This document shows positions 36,041-44,923 of a stretch of DNA of 64,000 nt, piece after piece. A model generated the notes under the pieces. The model made no database searches and was not told the origin of the DNA. It saw only the letters and a list, made by a program, of their open reading frames with translations. The translations under genes and the position numbers were made by a program. This DNA comes from Actinomycetota bacterium (GTDB taxonomy: Bacteria; Actinomycetota; Thermoleophilia; Gaiellales; Gaiellaceae): the NCBI GenBank assembly GCA_003134505.1, contig PLBK01000012.1, positions 1 through 64,000 on the forward strand, in the 5' to 3' direction. Every line of letters starts with the position of its first letter. Position 1 is the first letter of the stretch.

Positions 36041-36463
36041 GTGCCGTACCGGAAGGCGATCATTCGGCCGTACCGAATCGAGGACGAGAGCCTCCTCTTC
36101 AGCCTCGCCCGCGAGGCGTTCGGCACGCAGCTCTCCTGGAATGACCGCAGCACACTGCGCAAGCTCGAGACCGACACCGTGTTCGTCGCCGAGCTCGAGG
36201 GCGACCACGCCGGCTACGTCGCGCTCGACCATGACGGCGACACGATGCGGATCGAGCAGCTGCTCGTCAGCCCACGCCACGAGCGCGAGGGCATCGGCGG
36301 CCAGCTCGTCGACTACGCGGAGGGCTTTGCGATCTCCGAAGGCGCGCGCCGGCTGCAGATCGTCGTCGAGCCCGACAACCGCCGCGCGCTCGACTTCTAC
36401 GTGCGACGCAGCTTCACGCGCGCCGGCGACGACGTGCTCGAGCTTTCGCTTCCGCAGTTCTGA
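36041..36463 (+). CDS. GNAT-family N-acetyltransferase
   Basis: IRPYRIEDESLLFSLAREAF...LLVSPRHEREGIGGQLVDYAEGFAISEGARRLQIVVEPDNRRALDFYVRRSF. Confidence 0.9.
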   Translation: MPYRKAIIRPYRIEDESLLFSLAREAFGTQLSWNDRSTLRKLETDTVFVAELEGDHAGYVALDHDGDTMRIEQLLVSPRHEREGIGGQLVDYAEGFAISEGARRLQIVVEPDNRRALDFYVRRSFTRAGDDVLELSLPQF

Positions 36464-36483
36464 GCCCCCGGTAGGCTCAGGCT

Positions 36484-38046
36484 GTGCCCGTGCTCGCCAG
36501 CCAGGTCGAGCGTGACTCCGAGGCCTTCGCCAGGCGGCAGGCCCGGATGGAGGCGCTCGTGGCCGAGCTGCGCGAGCGCACGGCGCAGGTGGCGCGCGGA
36601 GGCGGCGAGAAGGCGCTCGAGCGGCACCGCTCCCGCGGCAAGCTGACGGCGCGCGAGCGGATCGACCGGCTCGTCGACCCTGGCGCGGCGTTCCTCGAGC
36701 TCTCCGCCCTGGCCGCCTGGGACCTGTACGACGGCGACGCGCCCGGGGCCGGCATCGTCACGGGGATCGGCGCCGTCGAGGGCCAGGAGTGCGTGATCGT
36801 CGCCAACGACGCGACGGTCAAGGGCGGCACCTACTTCCCGCTGACGGTGAAGAAGCACCTGCGCGCCCAGGAGATCGCCGAGCAGAACCGCCTGCCGTGC
36901 ATCTACCTCGTCGACTCGGGCGGCGCCTTTCTGCCGCTCCAGGCCGAGGTCTTCCCCGACCGCGATCACTTCGGGCGCATTTTCTACAACCAGGCGCGCA
37001 TGTCGGCGCTCGGGATCCCGCAGATCGCCTCGGTGATGGGGTCGTGCACCGCGGGCGGCGCGTACGTCCCGGCGATGTCGGACGAGACGATCATCGTCAA
37101 GGGCACGGGCACGATCTTCATCGGCGGCCCGCCGCTCGTGAAGGCGGCGACCGGCCAGGAGGTCACGGCCGAGGAGCTCGGCGGTGCCGACGTGCACACG
37201 CGGCAGTCGGGTGTCGCCGATCACTACGCCGCCTCCGACGAGCATGCGCTCGCGCTCTGCCGGGAGATCGTCCGCCATCTCGACCGGCGCCGGCCGGAGC
37301 CCCCATGGGACGCGGCCGAGCCGGAGGAGCCCGCCGCCGATCCGGCCGACCTGTACGGCCTGATCCCGGAGGACTTCCGGCACCAGGTCGACCCGCGGGA
37401 GATCATCGCCCGGCTGGTCGACGGCAGCCGCTTCCACGAGTTCAAGGCGCTCTACGGCGAGACGCTGGTCTGCGGCTTCGCGCGGATCGAGGGCTACCCC
37501 GTGGCGATCCTCGCGAACCACGGCGTCCTCTTCGCCGAGTCGTCGCAGAAGGGCGCGCACTTCATCGAGCTGGCCTGCAAGCGGAGGATCCCGCTCGTCT
37601 TCCTGCAGAACATCACCGGCTTCATGGTCGGCAAGGAGTACGAGGCCGGCGGGATCGCCCGCGACGGGGCCAAGCTGGTCATGGCCGTGGCCTGTGCGGA
37701 GGTGCCGAAGTTCACCGTCGTCACGGGCGGCTCGTTCGGCGCCGGCAACTACGGCATGTGCGGCCGCGCCTACGGGCCACGGCAGCTCTGGATGTGGCCG
37801 AACGCGCGCATCTCGGTGATGGGCGGGGAGCAGGCCGCGACGGTGCTGGCGATCGTGGGCGACGCCGACCCGGACGAGATCCAGGCCAAGTACGAGGCCG
37901 AGGGCAATCCCTACTATTCGACCGCGCGGCTCTGGGACGACGGCATCCTCGACCCGCTCGACACGCGCCGGGTGCTGACCATGGGCATCTCGGCCGCGAT
38001 GAATGCACCGATTCCGGACACCACGTTCGGCGTCTTCAGGATGTGA
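36484..38046 (+). CDS. Acyl-CoA carboxylase carboxyltransferase subunit (methylcrotonyl-CoA carboxylase beta-like)
   Basis: [85 protein letters not shown]. Confidence 0.95.
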   Translation: MPVLASQVERDSEAFARRQARMEALVAELRERTAQVARGGGEKALERHRSRGKLTARERIDRLVDPGAAFLELSALAAWDLYDGDAPGAGIVTGIGAVEGQECVIVANDATVKGGTYFPLTVKKHLRAQEIAEQNRLPCIYLVDSGGAFLPLQAEVFPDRDHFGRIFYNQARMSALGIPQIASVMGSCTAGGAYVPAMSDETIIVKGTGTIFIGGPPLVKAATGQEVTAEELGGADVHTRQSGVADHYAASDEHALALCREIVRHLDRRRPEPPWDAAEPEEPAADPADLYGLIPEDFRHQVDPREIIARLVDGSRFHEFKALYGETLVCGFARIEGYPVAILANHGVLFAESSQKGAHFIELACKRRIPLVFLQNITGFMVGKEYEAGGIARDGAKLVMAVACAEVPKFTVVTGGSFGAGNYGMCGRAYGPRQLWMWPNARISVMGGEQAATVLAIVGDADPDEIQAKYEAEGNPYYSTARLWDDGILDPLDTRRVLTMGISAAMNAPIPDTTFGVFRM

Positions 38047-38127
38047 ATAGTCGGTAAGGGGCGGTTCGATCGCCCTGCGAACGGGGATGTTCAAGGCGTA
38101 CCTCGGAATCCGATCAAAGGAGCTCCA

Positions 38128-38763
38128 ATGCGCCAAATCCCCTTGCGGCCCACGCCGTCGGGAGTCATCGCCGTCATCGCGCTCGTGGTGGCGCTGACGG
38201 GTACCGGTGTCGCCGCGGCCAAGTTCGTGCTGCCGTCGAACAGCGTCGGCACGGCCCAACTCAGGGCCAACGCGGTCACGAACTCGAAGATCGCGTCGAA
38301 CGCTGTGACGTCTGCGAAGGTCAAGAACGGCTCGCTGCTCCGGGCCGACTTCAGAAGCGGCCAGGTTCCGGCGGGGCCGGCCGGCCCGGCCGGAGTGCAG
38401 GGCACCCGAGGCCCGACGGGCCCTGCAGGCACGTCCGGAGGTAGCCCGGTGTGGGCGCTGGTCAGCAGCGGCGGCGGGGTGATCGCCAGCTCGGGTGGTG
38501 TCTCCGTACAGCATCCGAGCACGGGCAACTACTACGTCGTGTTCGGCTCGGCCGTGACCGGCAAGGCCATCTTTGCGACCCAGGCCTACCGCGACACGGA
38601 CGCCGGTGTCCGGGGCGGCATCATCGTGACGAGCTGCGGCGGCGGTACGGAGGGCTCGGCCTGCAGTACGTCCAACACGTCCTCCACCGTCCGCGTCATC
38701 GTCGAGAACAACGGCAACACGGGCAACGCCGACCACGCATTCTACGTGGCCGCCGTCTCCTGA
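38128..38763 (+). CDS. Secreted collagen-like repeat protein, paralog 2
   Basis: RPTPSGVIAVIALVVALTGTGVAAAKFVLPSNSVGTAQLRANAVTNSKIASNAVTSAKVKNGSLLRADFRSGQVPAGPAGPAGVQGTRGPTGPAG. Confidence 0.88.
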   Translation: MRQIPLRPTPSGVIAVIALVVALTGTGVAAAKFVLPSNSVGTAQLRANAVTNSKIASNAVTSAKVKNGSLLRADFRSGQVPAGPAGPAGVQGTRGPTGPAGTSGGSPVWALVSSGGGVIASSGGVSVQHPSTGNYYVVFGSAVTGKAIFATQAYRDTDAGVRGGIIVTSCGGGTEGSACSTSNTSSTVRVIVENNGNTGNADHAFYVAAVS

Positions 38764-38854
38764 CGGTCGCGGGGTGACACGCGGGCCGCGGACGGGTCCC
38801 TCCTGTCCGCGGCCCGTTCGCGTCCGGGCGCCGTCTGGGGCCACCTCTAGGATC

Positions 38855-38885
38855 GGTAGGTGCCAAGACCAAGGGAGGACCTACC
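38855..38885 (+). promoter_or_regulatory. Candidate start-site hairpin with Shine-Dalgarno in loop
   Basis: GGTAGGT (38855-38861) / ACCTACC (38879-38885) with AGGGAGG between and GTG start at 38886. Confidence 0.4.
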
Positions 38886-39512
38886 GTGAGAGCTCTCCGA
38901 GCCATCCGTCCGTCGCCCGCCACGGTGATCGCGTCGATCGCGCTGCTCGTCGCCCTGGCCGGAACGGGGTACGCGGCCACCAGCTTGCCTGCGAACAGCG
39001 TCGGCAACAAGCAACTCCAGGCCAACGCCGTGACCACGTCGAAGGTGAAAGATCATTCGCTGCTCAAGGTCGACTTCGCAGCCAGCCAGCTTCCGCGCGG
39101 TGCCCCCGGCGCTCCAGGCCCGCCCGGCGCATCCGGCGCCGCCGGAGCGAGAGGGCCGACCGGGCCTTCGGGCACGGCCGCCACGAAATGGGCGCTCGTC
39201 GGGCGCGATGGGAACTTCGTCGCCGGCAGCGCGGGCGTCGTCGTCGTCCAGAGCGGATCCGGCCAGTATTACGTCAACTTCGGATCGGCGGTCATTGGCC
39301 ATGCGATCGAGGTGACGACGGTCTTCCGGCCCTCCGATGCCACTGTCCGCGGCAGCGCGATCGCGGGGATCTGCGGCGCCACCGGCGCGACACCGCCGCC
39401 CGACACGATCACCTGCAGCCTGAACAACAACACGAGCACGGTGTACGTGGTCACGCTCAACTCGGGCAACACCTTCGCCGAGAGCCACGGCTTCTACATC
39501 GCCGTCCTCTAG
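38886..39512 (+). CDS. Secreted collagen-like repeat protein, paralog 3
   Basis: IRPSPATVIASIALLVALAGTGYAATSLPANSVGNKQLQANAVTTSKVKDHSLLKVDFAASQLPRGAPGAPGPPGASGAAGARGPTGPSG. Confidence 0.88.
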   Translation: MRALRAIRPSPATVIASIALLVALAGTGYAATSLPANSVGNKQLQANAVTTSKVKDHSLLKVDFAASQLPRGAPGAPGPPGASGAAGARGPTGPSGTAATKWALVGRDGNFVAGSAGVVVVQSGSGQYYVNFGSAVIGHAIEVTTVFRPSDATVRGSAIAGICGATGATPPPDTITCSLNNNTSTVYVVTLNSGNTFAESHGFYIAVL

Positions 39513-39585
39513 CTTCCGGCCGTCCGCCGCGGGGTGTGGGAGGCGCGCACCCCGCGGCGCAGGGCCACCCGTTAGGTTTCCCGGG

Positions 39586-39729
39586 ATGCACACGATCGAG
39601 CTGACGCCCGAGGAGTTGCGTCTCGTCCATGCGGCGCTCGAGTCCTATCTCGACGACTTCGGTCACGACGAGGCCGACGTCCTCCGGCAGATCAAGGCGC
39701 TCCTCGCCAAGCTCCCCGACGAGGACTGA
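39586..39729 (+). CDS. Small acidic hypothetical protein (47 aa), not in the ORF track
   Basis: MHTIELTPEELRLVHAALESYLDDFGHDEADVLRQIKALLAKLPDED; ends 6 nt before the enoyl-CoA hydratase start. Confidence 0.6.
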   Translation: MHTIELTPEELRLVHAALESYLDDFGHDEADVLRQIKALLAKLPDED

Positions 39730-39735
39730 GCGCTG

Positions 39736-40527
39736 GTGACGACGGCGGGCCTGCTCCGCGCCGAGCGCGACGGACACCTCTTGCGCATCACGCTGGCTCG
39801 GCCCGAGCGGCGGAACGCGCTCGACGCGACGCTGATCGCGGCGCTGACCGAGGCGTTCTCAGACGTCGGCGACGCACGCGCCGTCGTGCTGGCAGGTGAG
39901 GGCGACAGCTTCTGCGCGGGCGCCGACGTCGAGTGGATGCGCTCCTCGATCGAGCTCTCCTACGAGGAGAACGTGGCCGACTCGACGCGCCTGCGCCGCA
40001 TGTACGAGGCGGTCGACCGGTGCCCGGCGCCCGTCGTCGCCCCCGTGCAGCGGTACGTCCTCGGCGGCGGCGTCGGGCTCGTGTGCTGCTGCGATGCGGT
40101 GATCGCGGCCGAGGACGTGGTCTTCGCCTTCTCGGAGGTGAAGCTCGGGATCATCCCCGCCGTGATCTCGCCGTTCGCGCTCGCGCGCATCGGCCCTGGC
40201 GCGGCGCGACGGTACTTCGTGACGGGTGAGCGCTTCGACGCGGCGACGGCGCTGCGAATGGGCCTCGTCCACGAGGTCGTCCCCGTTGCCGAGCTCGGAG
40301 CTGCGGTCGACCGGATCGTCGCGGAGATCCTCTCGGCCGGCCCGGAGGCGACGCGTCATGCCAAGAGCCTCGTCCTCGACGCGCCCCTCGACGGGCTGGA
40401 GACGGCCCGCCGGATCGCGGAGCGCCGCGCGAGCGACGAAGGCCAGGAGGGCCTGCACGCCTTCCTCGAAGGTCGTACACCAGGACAACCTGGATTCGCG
40501 TCCTGGTCTCCCGAGGAGACTGCGTAG
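39736..40527 (+). CDS. Enoyl-CoA hydratase/isomerase family protein (methylglutaconyl-CoA hydratase candidate)
   Basis: ITLARPERRNALDATLIAALTEAF...AVVLAGEGDSFCAGADVEWM...CCCDAVIAAEDVVFAFSEVKLGIIPAVISPFALARIG. Confidence 0.93.
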   Translation: MTTAGLLRAERDGHLLRITLARPERRNALDATLIAALTEAFSDVGDARAVVLAGEGDSFCAGADVEWMRSSIELSYEENVADSTRLRRMYEAVDRCPAPVVAPVQRYVLGGGVGLVCCCDAVIAAEDVVFAFSEVKLGIIPAVISPFALARIGPGAARRYFVTGERFDAATALRMGLVHEVVPVAELGAAVDRIVAEILSAGPEATRHAKSLVLDAPLDGLETARRIAERRASDEGQEGLHAFLEGRTPGQPGFASWSPEETA

Positions 40528-40664
40528 CACCTCACGTATCTCCTGAGCGTCCGCAGTACCGGATCGGCTTCCCCTTCGCCGTTACGTGGAAGGCCCCACG
40601 TCGCCTATGCCGCCGCCGCACGACCCTAGTTGCCTGTCGCCGTAGGTAAATGTCGGGCCCGAGC

Positions 40665-41009
40665 TTACTCTTGCCTGACTATGTCGACCGAGATCTCCAC
40701 CGCCGGAATCGTTCCTCTGTTCTCAAGCCAGTGTGTGGTGTTCCTGTCCTCGGGCCAGCCCACTCCCGGCCCATAGTCCGTAGCGACTCCATTTCGATGG
40801 TCAGTGATCGTTCCTTGCAGTATGTAGACGATGCCTGGTCTGTCTTTATGGTCGTGAATCGGGCCGAAGACGCCTCCAGACTCGACGGTCACGATACGCA
40901 TTCGAAGTTGGCGCCCTGCCATGCCCTCGATCTCAGGGCCAAGGTCAACCGTTGCAAGTAACTCCACCGTTACACCTTTCGTCTCAGGTGCCGCCAGTTC
41001 GTTGCTCAT
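40665..41009 (-). CDS. Cupin-domain protein in a lower-GC island
   Basis: RIVTVESGGVFGPIHDHKDRPGIVYILQGTITDHRNGVATDYGPGVGWPEDRNTTHWLENRGTIPAVEISVDIV. Confidence 0.85.
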   Translation of the reverse strand: MSNELAAPETKGVTVELLATVDLGPEIEGMAGRQLRMRIVTVESGGVFGPIHDHKDRPGIVYILQGTITDHRNGVATDYGPGVGWPEDRNTTHWLENRGTIPAVEISVDIVRQE

Positions 41010-41327
41010 CGTGCTCTCCTCTCTGTGCCTCCAGGGCCTAACGTTCGACCTTCAACCCCCCAGGACGAGCTGATCTCCGACACCCGCTCATTACCTCCGT
41101 CGCCGCCAACGCCAACCCGCTGCACGGGTGTGGCGCCGTTCCACTCCTTATCGAGGTTGCCCGGACATAGACGCTGGCCCTTCTCGAACACCATGTAGAG
41201 CATCGCGCGTTGACGCTTCGAGAACAACCCGCCGCTCGCTGTGCATAAAGCACTCGAGCGGCGCAAGCCCGACCGGTCTGCTTGATACCGGACCCGCTCC
41301 GGGGTCTGCGAACAGCATGATTCGCTT

Positions 41328-42941
41328 ATGGCGATCGGAAAGCTCCTGGTGGCGAACCGCGGCGAGATCGCCGTGCGCGTCTTCCGCACCTGCCGCGAGT
41401 TGGGCATCGGCACCGTCGCCGTCGTCGCGCCGGACGACGCCGGTGCGCTGCATGCGCGCTCCGCCGACGAGACCGTCGCGATTTCCGGCTACCTGCACTT
41501 CGAGGAGCACGTCCGCGCAGCGCTCGAGACCGGTGCCGACGCGATCCATCCCGGCTACGGCTTCCTCGCCGAGAGCCCCGAGTTCGCCGGAGCGGTCGAG
41601 GCCGCCGGACTGCTCTTCGTCGGCCCGACTCCCGAGAGCCTGCGCAGGGGCGGCGACAAGCTGGCCGCCAAGGAGATCGCGCGCAGCGTGGGCGTCCCGG
41701 TCGTCGAGGAGGGAGAGCCGGGCGAGATCGGCTTCCCGCTCGTGATCAAGGCTGCGGCCGGCGGCGGAGGTCGCGGCATGAGAGTCGTGCGCGACCCGGC
41801 CGAGCTCGACGAGGCGCTGGCAGCCGCCCGGCGAGAGGCCGAGGCAGCCTTCGGAGACGACCGCGTCTTCTGCGAGCGCTACGTCGACCGGCCCCGCCAC
41901 GTCGAGATCCAGCTCCTCGGCGACGGCGCGGGGAGCGTGGTCTCGCTCGGCGAGCGGGAGTGCTCGATCCAGCGCCGCCATCAGAAGGTGCTCGAGGAGT
42001 CGCCCTCGGTCGCGCTCGACGCCGATCTGCGCAGGCGCATGAGCGAGGCCGCAGTCGCCTTCGGGCAGGCGATCGGCTACCGGAGCGCCGGGACGGCCGA
42101 GTTCATGCTCGACGGGCGCGACTTCTGGTTCCTGGAGCTGAACGGCCGCATCCAGGTCGAGCACCCGGTCACCGAGCTCGTCACCGGCGTGGACCTCGTC
42201 GCCGAGCAGCTGGCGATCGCCGCCGGCGGCCAAGTAACAGCCTGTTACTTGGCGGGAGGGCACGCGGTCGAGGTGCGGCTCTACGCCGAGGATCCCGTCT
42301 CGTTCCTCCCCCAGGCGGGTCGGGTCGAGCGGTTGCGCCTGCCCGACGGCGTTCGGGTCGATGCAGGGGTCGAGGAGGGAGACGAGGTCGGGATCGCTTA
42401 CGACCCGATGATCGCCAAGCTGATCGCCCACGGGGAAACGCGCGACGAGGCGCTAGACACGCTCGCCGCCGCTCTGGCGGAGACGGCCGTCGAGGGCGTG
42501 ACCACGAACCTTCCGTTCCTGCGCTGGCTCGTACGCCATCCCGCCCTGCGGGCGGGCGAGACGACGACGGCGTTCCTGGTCGAGCACCCGCCGCTTTCCC
42601 CGTTGCCGGCGCGAAGCCCCGGTCGCCCCTGGCGCGGCGCTTTCCGGCTCAACCTCCCCTCCCCACCGCCTACGCCGCCTCCGGACATCGAGGCGGCTCA
42701 GCGGCAGCATGGAGCCGTCGGTGTCGAGAGCACGGTGACGGCGCCGATGCCGGGCACCGTGATCCGGGTGCTCGTGGCCGACGGCGATGCCGTCACGGCC
42801 CGCCAGCCGCTGCTCGTGCTCGAGGCGATGAAGATGGAGACGCCGCTCGTCTCGCCCTACGAGGCGGTCGTCCGCCGCGTGCACGTGAGCGAGGGCGACC
42901 GTGTGGCCGGCGGGACTGTGCTGGTCGAGCTCGAGGAGTGA
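41328..42941 (+). CDS. Acyl-CoA carboxylase alpha subunit (biotin carboxylase + biotinyl domain; MCC/PCC-like)
   Basis: KLLVANRGEIAVRVFRTCRELGI, KAAAGGGGRGMRVV, GTAEFMLDGRDFWFLELNGRIQVEHPVTELVTGVDLV, LEAMKMETPLVSPYEAVV. Confidence 0.96.
   Translation: MAIGKLLVANRGEIAVRVFRTCRELGIGTVAVVAPDDAGALHARSADETVAISGYLHFEEHVRAALETGADAIHPGYGFLAESPEFAGAVEAAGLLFVGPTPESLRRGGDKLAAKEIARSVGVPVVEEGEPGEIGFPLVIKAAAGGGGRGMRVVRDPAELDEALAAARREAEAAFGDDRVFCERYVDRPRHVEIQLLGDGAGSVVSLGERECSIQRRHQKVLEESPSVALDADLRRRMSEAAVAFGQAIGYRSAGTAEFMLDGRDFWFLELNGRIQVEHPVTELVTGVDLVAEQLAIAAGGQVTACYLAGGHAVEVRLYAEDPVSFLPQAGRVERLRLPDGVRVDAGVEEGDEVGIAYDPMIAKLIAHGETRDEALDTLAAALAETAVEGVTTNLPFLRWLVRHPALRAGETTTAFLVEHPPLSPLPARSPGRPWRGAFRLNLPSPPPTPPPDIEAAQRQHGAVGVESTVTAPMPGTVIRVLVADGDAVTARQPLLVLEAMKMETPLVSPYEAVVRRVHVSEGDRVAGGTVLVELEE
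42229..42253. repeat. Perfect 11-bp inverted repeat inside the biotin carboxylase coding sequence
   Basis: GCCAAGTAACA-gcc-TGTTACTTGGC. Confidence 0.9.
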
Positions 42942-42962
42942 AGGTCTCTGATGCCGGCTCGG

Positions 42963-44852
42963 TCAGCCGACGTTGAACGTACAGACGGCTGACTGGGCCT
43001 GCGTGTGCTTCGCGTCGCCGGTGTACTGGGCGCGGCCGATCCATGTTCCCGGCGAACCGGGCGTGAAGTTGCCCGAGAAGGCCCCGGCATCGTTTGCGGC
43101 CGCGCTCGAGTCTTGCGAGTCGGACTGGGTCGTCGTTTCCCACGTGATCGAGATACGTGCGCCGGAGACGGGCGGCGAGAGGGTGCCGCTGTAGGGGAGC
43201 GGCCGCTTGGCCTTGCCTTCACGCGGGCAGGAGAGACTGAGAGTCTCGGCTGTCAGCGGGGAAGGGGTCTTCACCGGCGAGGTATGCACGGGGCTGTAGG
43301 CGAGCTTCACTGACGGGACGCAGAGCAGGTCGGCGCCGGTCACGGTCAGAGTGGCGTTGGTGAACTGGTTGAGGATGTGGGCGCTCTTCGTGAACGGTTT
43401 GGCGGCGAGCTGGTAGCAGGCCAGGTGCGCGACGGTGTTGACAAGCGGGAACGTCTTGTGGCCGTGCACCTTCAGCGTCGGGTTGCAGAAGATGAGCGGG
43501 CGGCCGACCTTGACCTTTGGCTCAACGTGCCACTGGTCCGTCAGGGTGACGATCACGTTGACCGGTTTGCTGTGGAGCACCGGATAGCACTTGAAGTGGT
43601 TGAGCGCCGTCGGATCGGGCTGAGCATGTGAGTTCTTCGAGGTCGGGACCGCAAGCCAACTCGGTGATCCGACGGAGATCGTCTGTGTGCCGAACTGGTT
43701 TCTGAGAACGACCTTGTGGTTGACGGTCGGGTGTGCGGTGATCGAGTAGATCGCCAGGTGCAATTGCTTGTGCAGGATCGGCGTCACGGTGTGCCCGTGC
43801 TGCTTCTGGACCGGATTGCAGAAGCGATAGAGGTGGACCACCTTCGCTTTCTCGAACCTGGAGCCGTCGAACTGATCCTGAAGCTGGATGGAAGAAACAG
43901 CCGGATGGACGACGATCGGTTTCTTCGACACGTAGCACTTGAAGTGATCGATCGGCGTTCCGATCCCTGCGATCAGGATGTAGGCCTGGCCACAGGCCGA
44001 AACGCCGGTGTCAGGATCCGAACCGCAGGTCGGATGCGAAGGCAGCGACGGGTCGGTCGCGATCGCGAGCGGGTTCCAGTCGCTCTTGAACGTCGGGAAC
44101 GACTCGTGCACCGAGCAGCTCCAGCTCGACAGATCGGTCGTGGTCAGCGCCAGGTCGGTGCCGCTGGTGCTGAAGGCCGGGTCCCTCGCAATCAGCGACA
44201 CCGTCCCCGCGCACGGGGGGTTGAACGTGCTCCAGGAGCCGGAGGCCGAGGGGTCGCTGAGCATGGTCAGAATGCCGGAAACCGCGATTCCCGGGGCCCC
44301 GCCTTGCACGCAGCTTGTGTCGAAATAGACGCCGGTGCTGCCCGCCGAGGCGCCCGCGTACTCGATGCCGTCCTCGATCAGGTGGATGTTGGTCGGATGG
44401 GCTCCATTGTGGAACACGACGTCGGTGCCGATCACGATTCGGTTACCGGGCGGCCGGCTCGTCGGGCTCGTTCCCATTACCACCGGCGCCCACGTGGCAG
44501 CGCTTCCGGTCGTCGAGGCCGACAGCACGAAACAGGACGGATCGCCGACGATCAGCACCTGGTACGCGGCGAACTGCGACGCAGTGACACCGATCCACGT
44601 GGTTGCCAGGTCGACCTTGAAGCCGAGGCCGAGCGCCTGCGCGGCCTCGAGGCTCGAGCATCCGCCCGTCACGGTAGTGGCGTCGATGAGCGCACGCGGT
44701 CCGGATCCCCCGCACGAGGTGATGGTCGACCGCGCCTGCGGACCGGCTGTAGCCACGCGCCCGGAGAGACCGAGCCCGGCCGCCAGGACAACCCCTATGA
44801 CCGCGATCAGCGACCAGCGTCGGAGATCGCGGAACCCTGCGCCTGCCTGCAT
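42963..44852 (-). CDS. Large secreted protein with repeated DUF7450-like (HFKCY...CNP...HLACY...NQFG...CVPS) modules
   Basis: DHFKCYVSKKPIVVHPAVSSIQLQDQF..FCNPVQKQHGH; HLAIYSITAHPTVNHKVVLRNQFG; NHFKCYPVLHSKPVNVIVTLTDQW..FCNPTLKVHGH; HLACYQLAAKPFTKSAHILNQF..LCVPS. Confidence 0.8.
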   Translation of the reverse strand: MQAGAGFRDLRRWSLIAVIGVVLAAGLGLSGRVATAGPQARSTITSCGGSGPRALIDATTVTGGCSSLEAAQALGLGFKVDLATTWIGVTASQFAAYQVLIVGDPSCFVLSASTTGSAATWAPVVMGTSPTSRPPGNRIVIGTDVVFHNGAHPTNIHLIEDGIEYAGASAGSTGVYFDTSCVQGGAPGIAVSGILTMLSDPSASGSWSTFNPPCAGTVSLIARDPAFSTSGTDLALTTTDLSSWSCSVHESFPTFKSDWNPLAIATDPSLPSHPTCGSDPDTGVSACGQAYILIAGIGTPIDHFKCYVSKKPIVVHPAVSSIQLQDQFDGSRFEKAKVVHLYRFCNPVQKQHGHTVTPILHKQLHLAIYSITAHPTVNHKVVLRNQFGTQTISVGSPSWLAVPTSKNSHAQPDPTALNHFKCYPVLHSKPVNVIVTLTDQWHVEPKVKVGRPLIFCNPTLKVHGHKTFPLVNTVAHLACYQLAAKPFTKSAHILNQFTNATLTVTGADLLCVPSVKLAYSPVHTSPVKTPSPLTAETLSLSCPREGKAKRPLPYSGTLSPPVSGARISITWETTTQSDSQDSSAAANDAGAFSGNFTPGSPGTWIGRAQYTGDAKHTQAQSAVCTFNVG

Positions 44853-44923
44853 TCGGTCTTCCCTCTCGAGCCGAGGTCGAGACGAACGCAGCCACCCTAC
44901 GTGCTAGCGACCAGAGTTACAAA

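Noticed and set aside
41006-41413. 135-aa minus-strand ORF across the biotin carboxylase start, and GCCTAAC near 41035 as an integron attC half-site
   Set aside because: The ORF overlaps antisense with the carboxylase start and has no family signature; no matching GTTRRRY partner, attC fold or integrase was found.
42229-42253. Palindrome as a terminator
   Set aside because: It lies within an intact, in-frame carboxylase ORF and has no U-tract.
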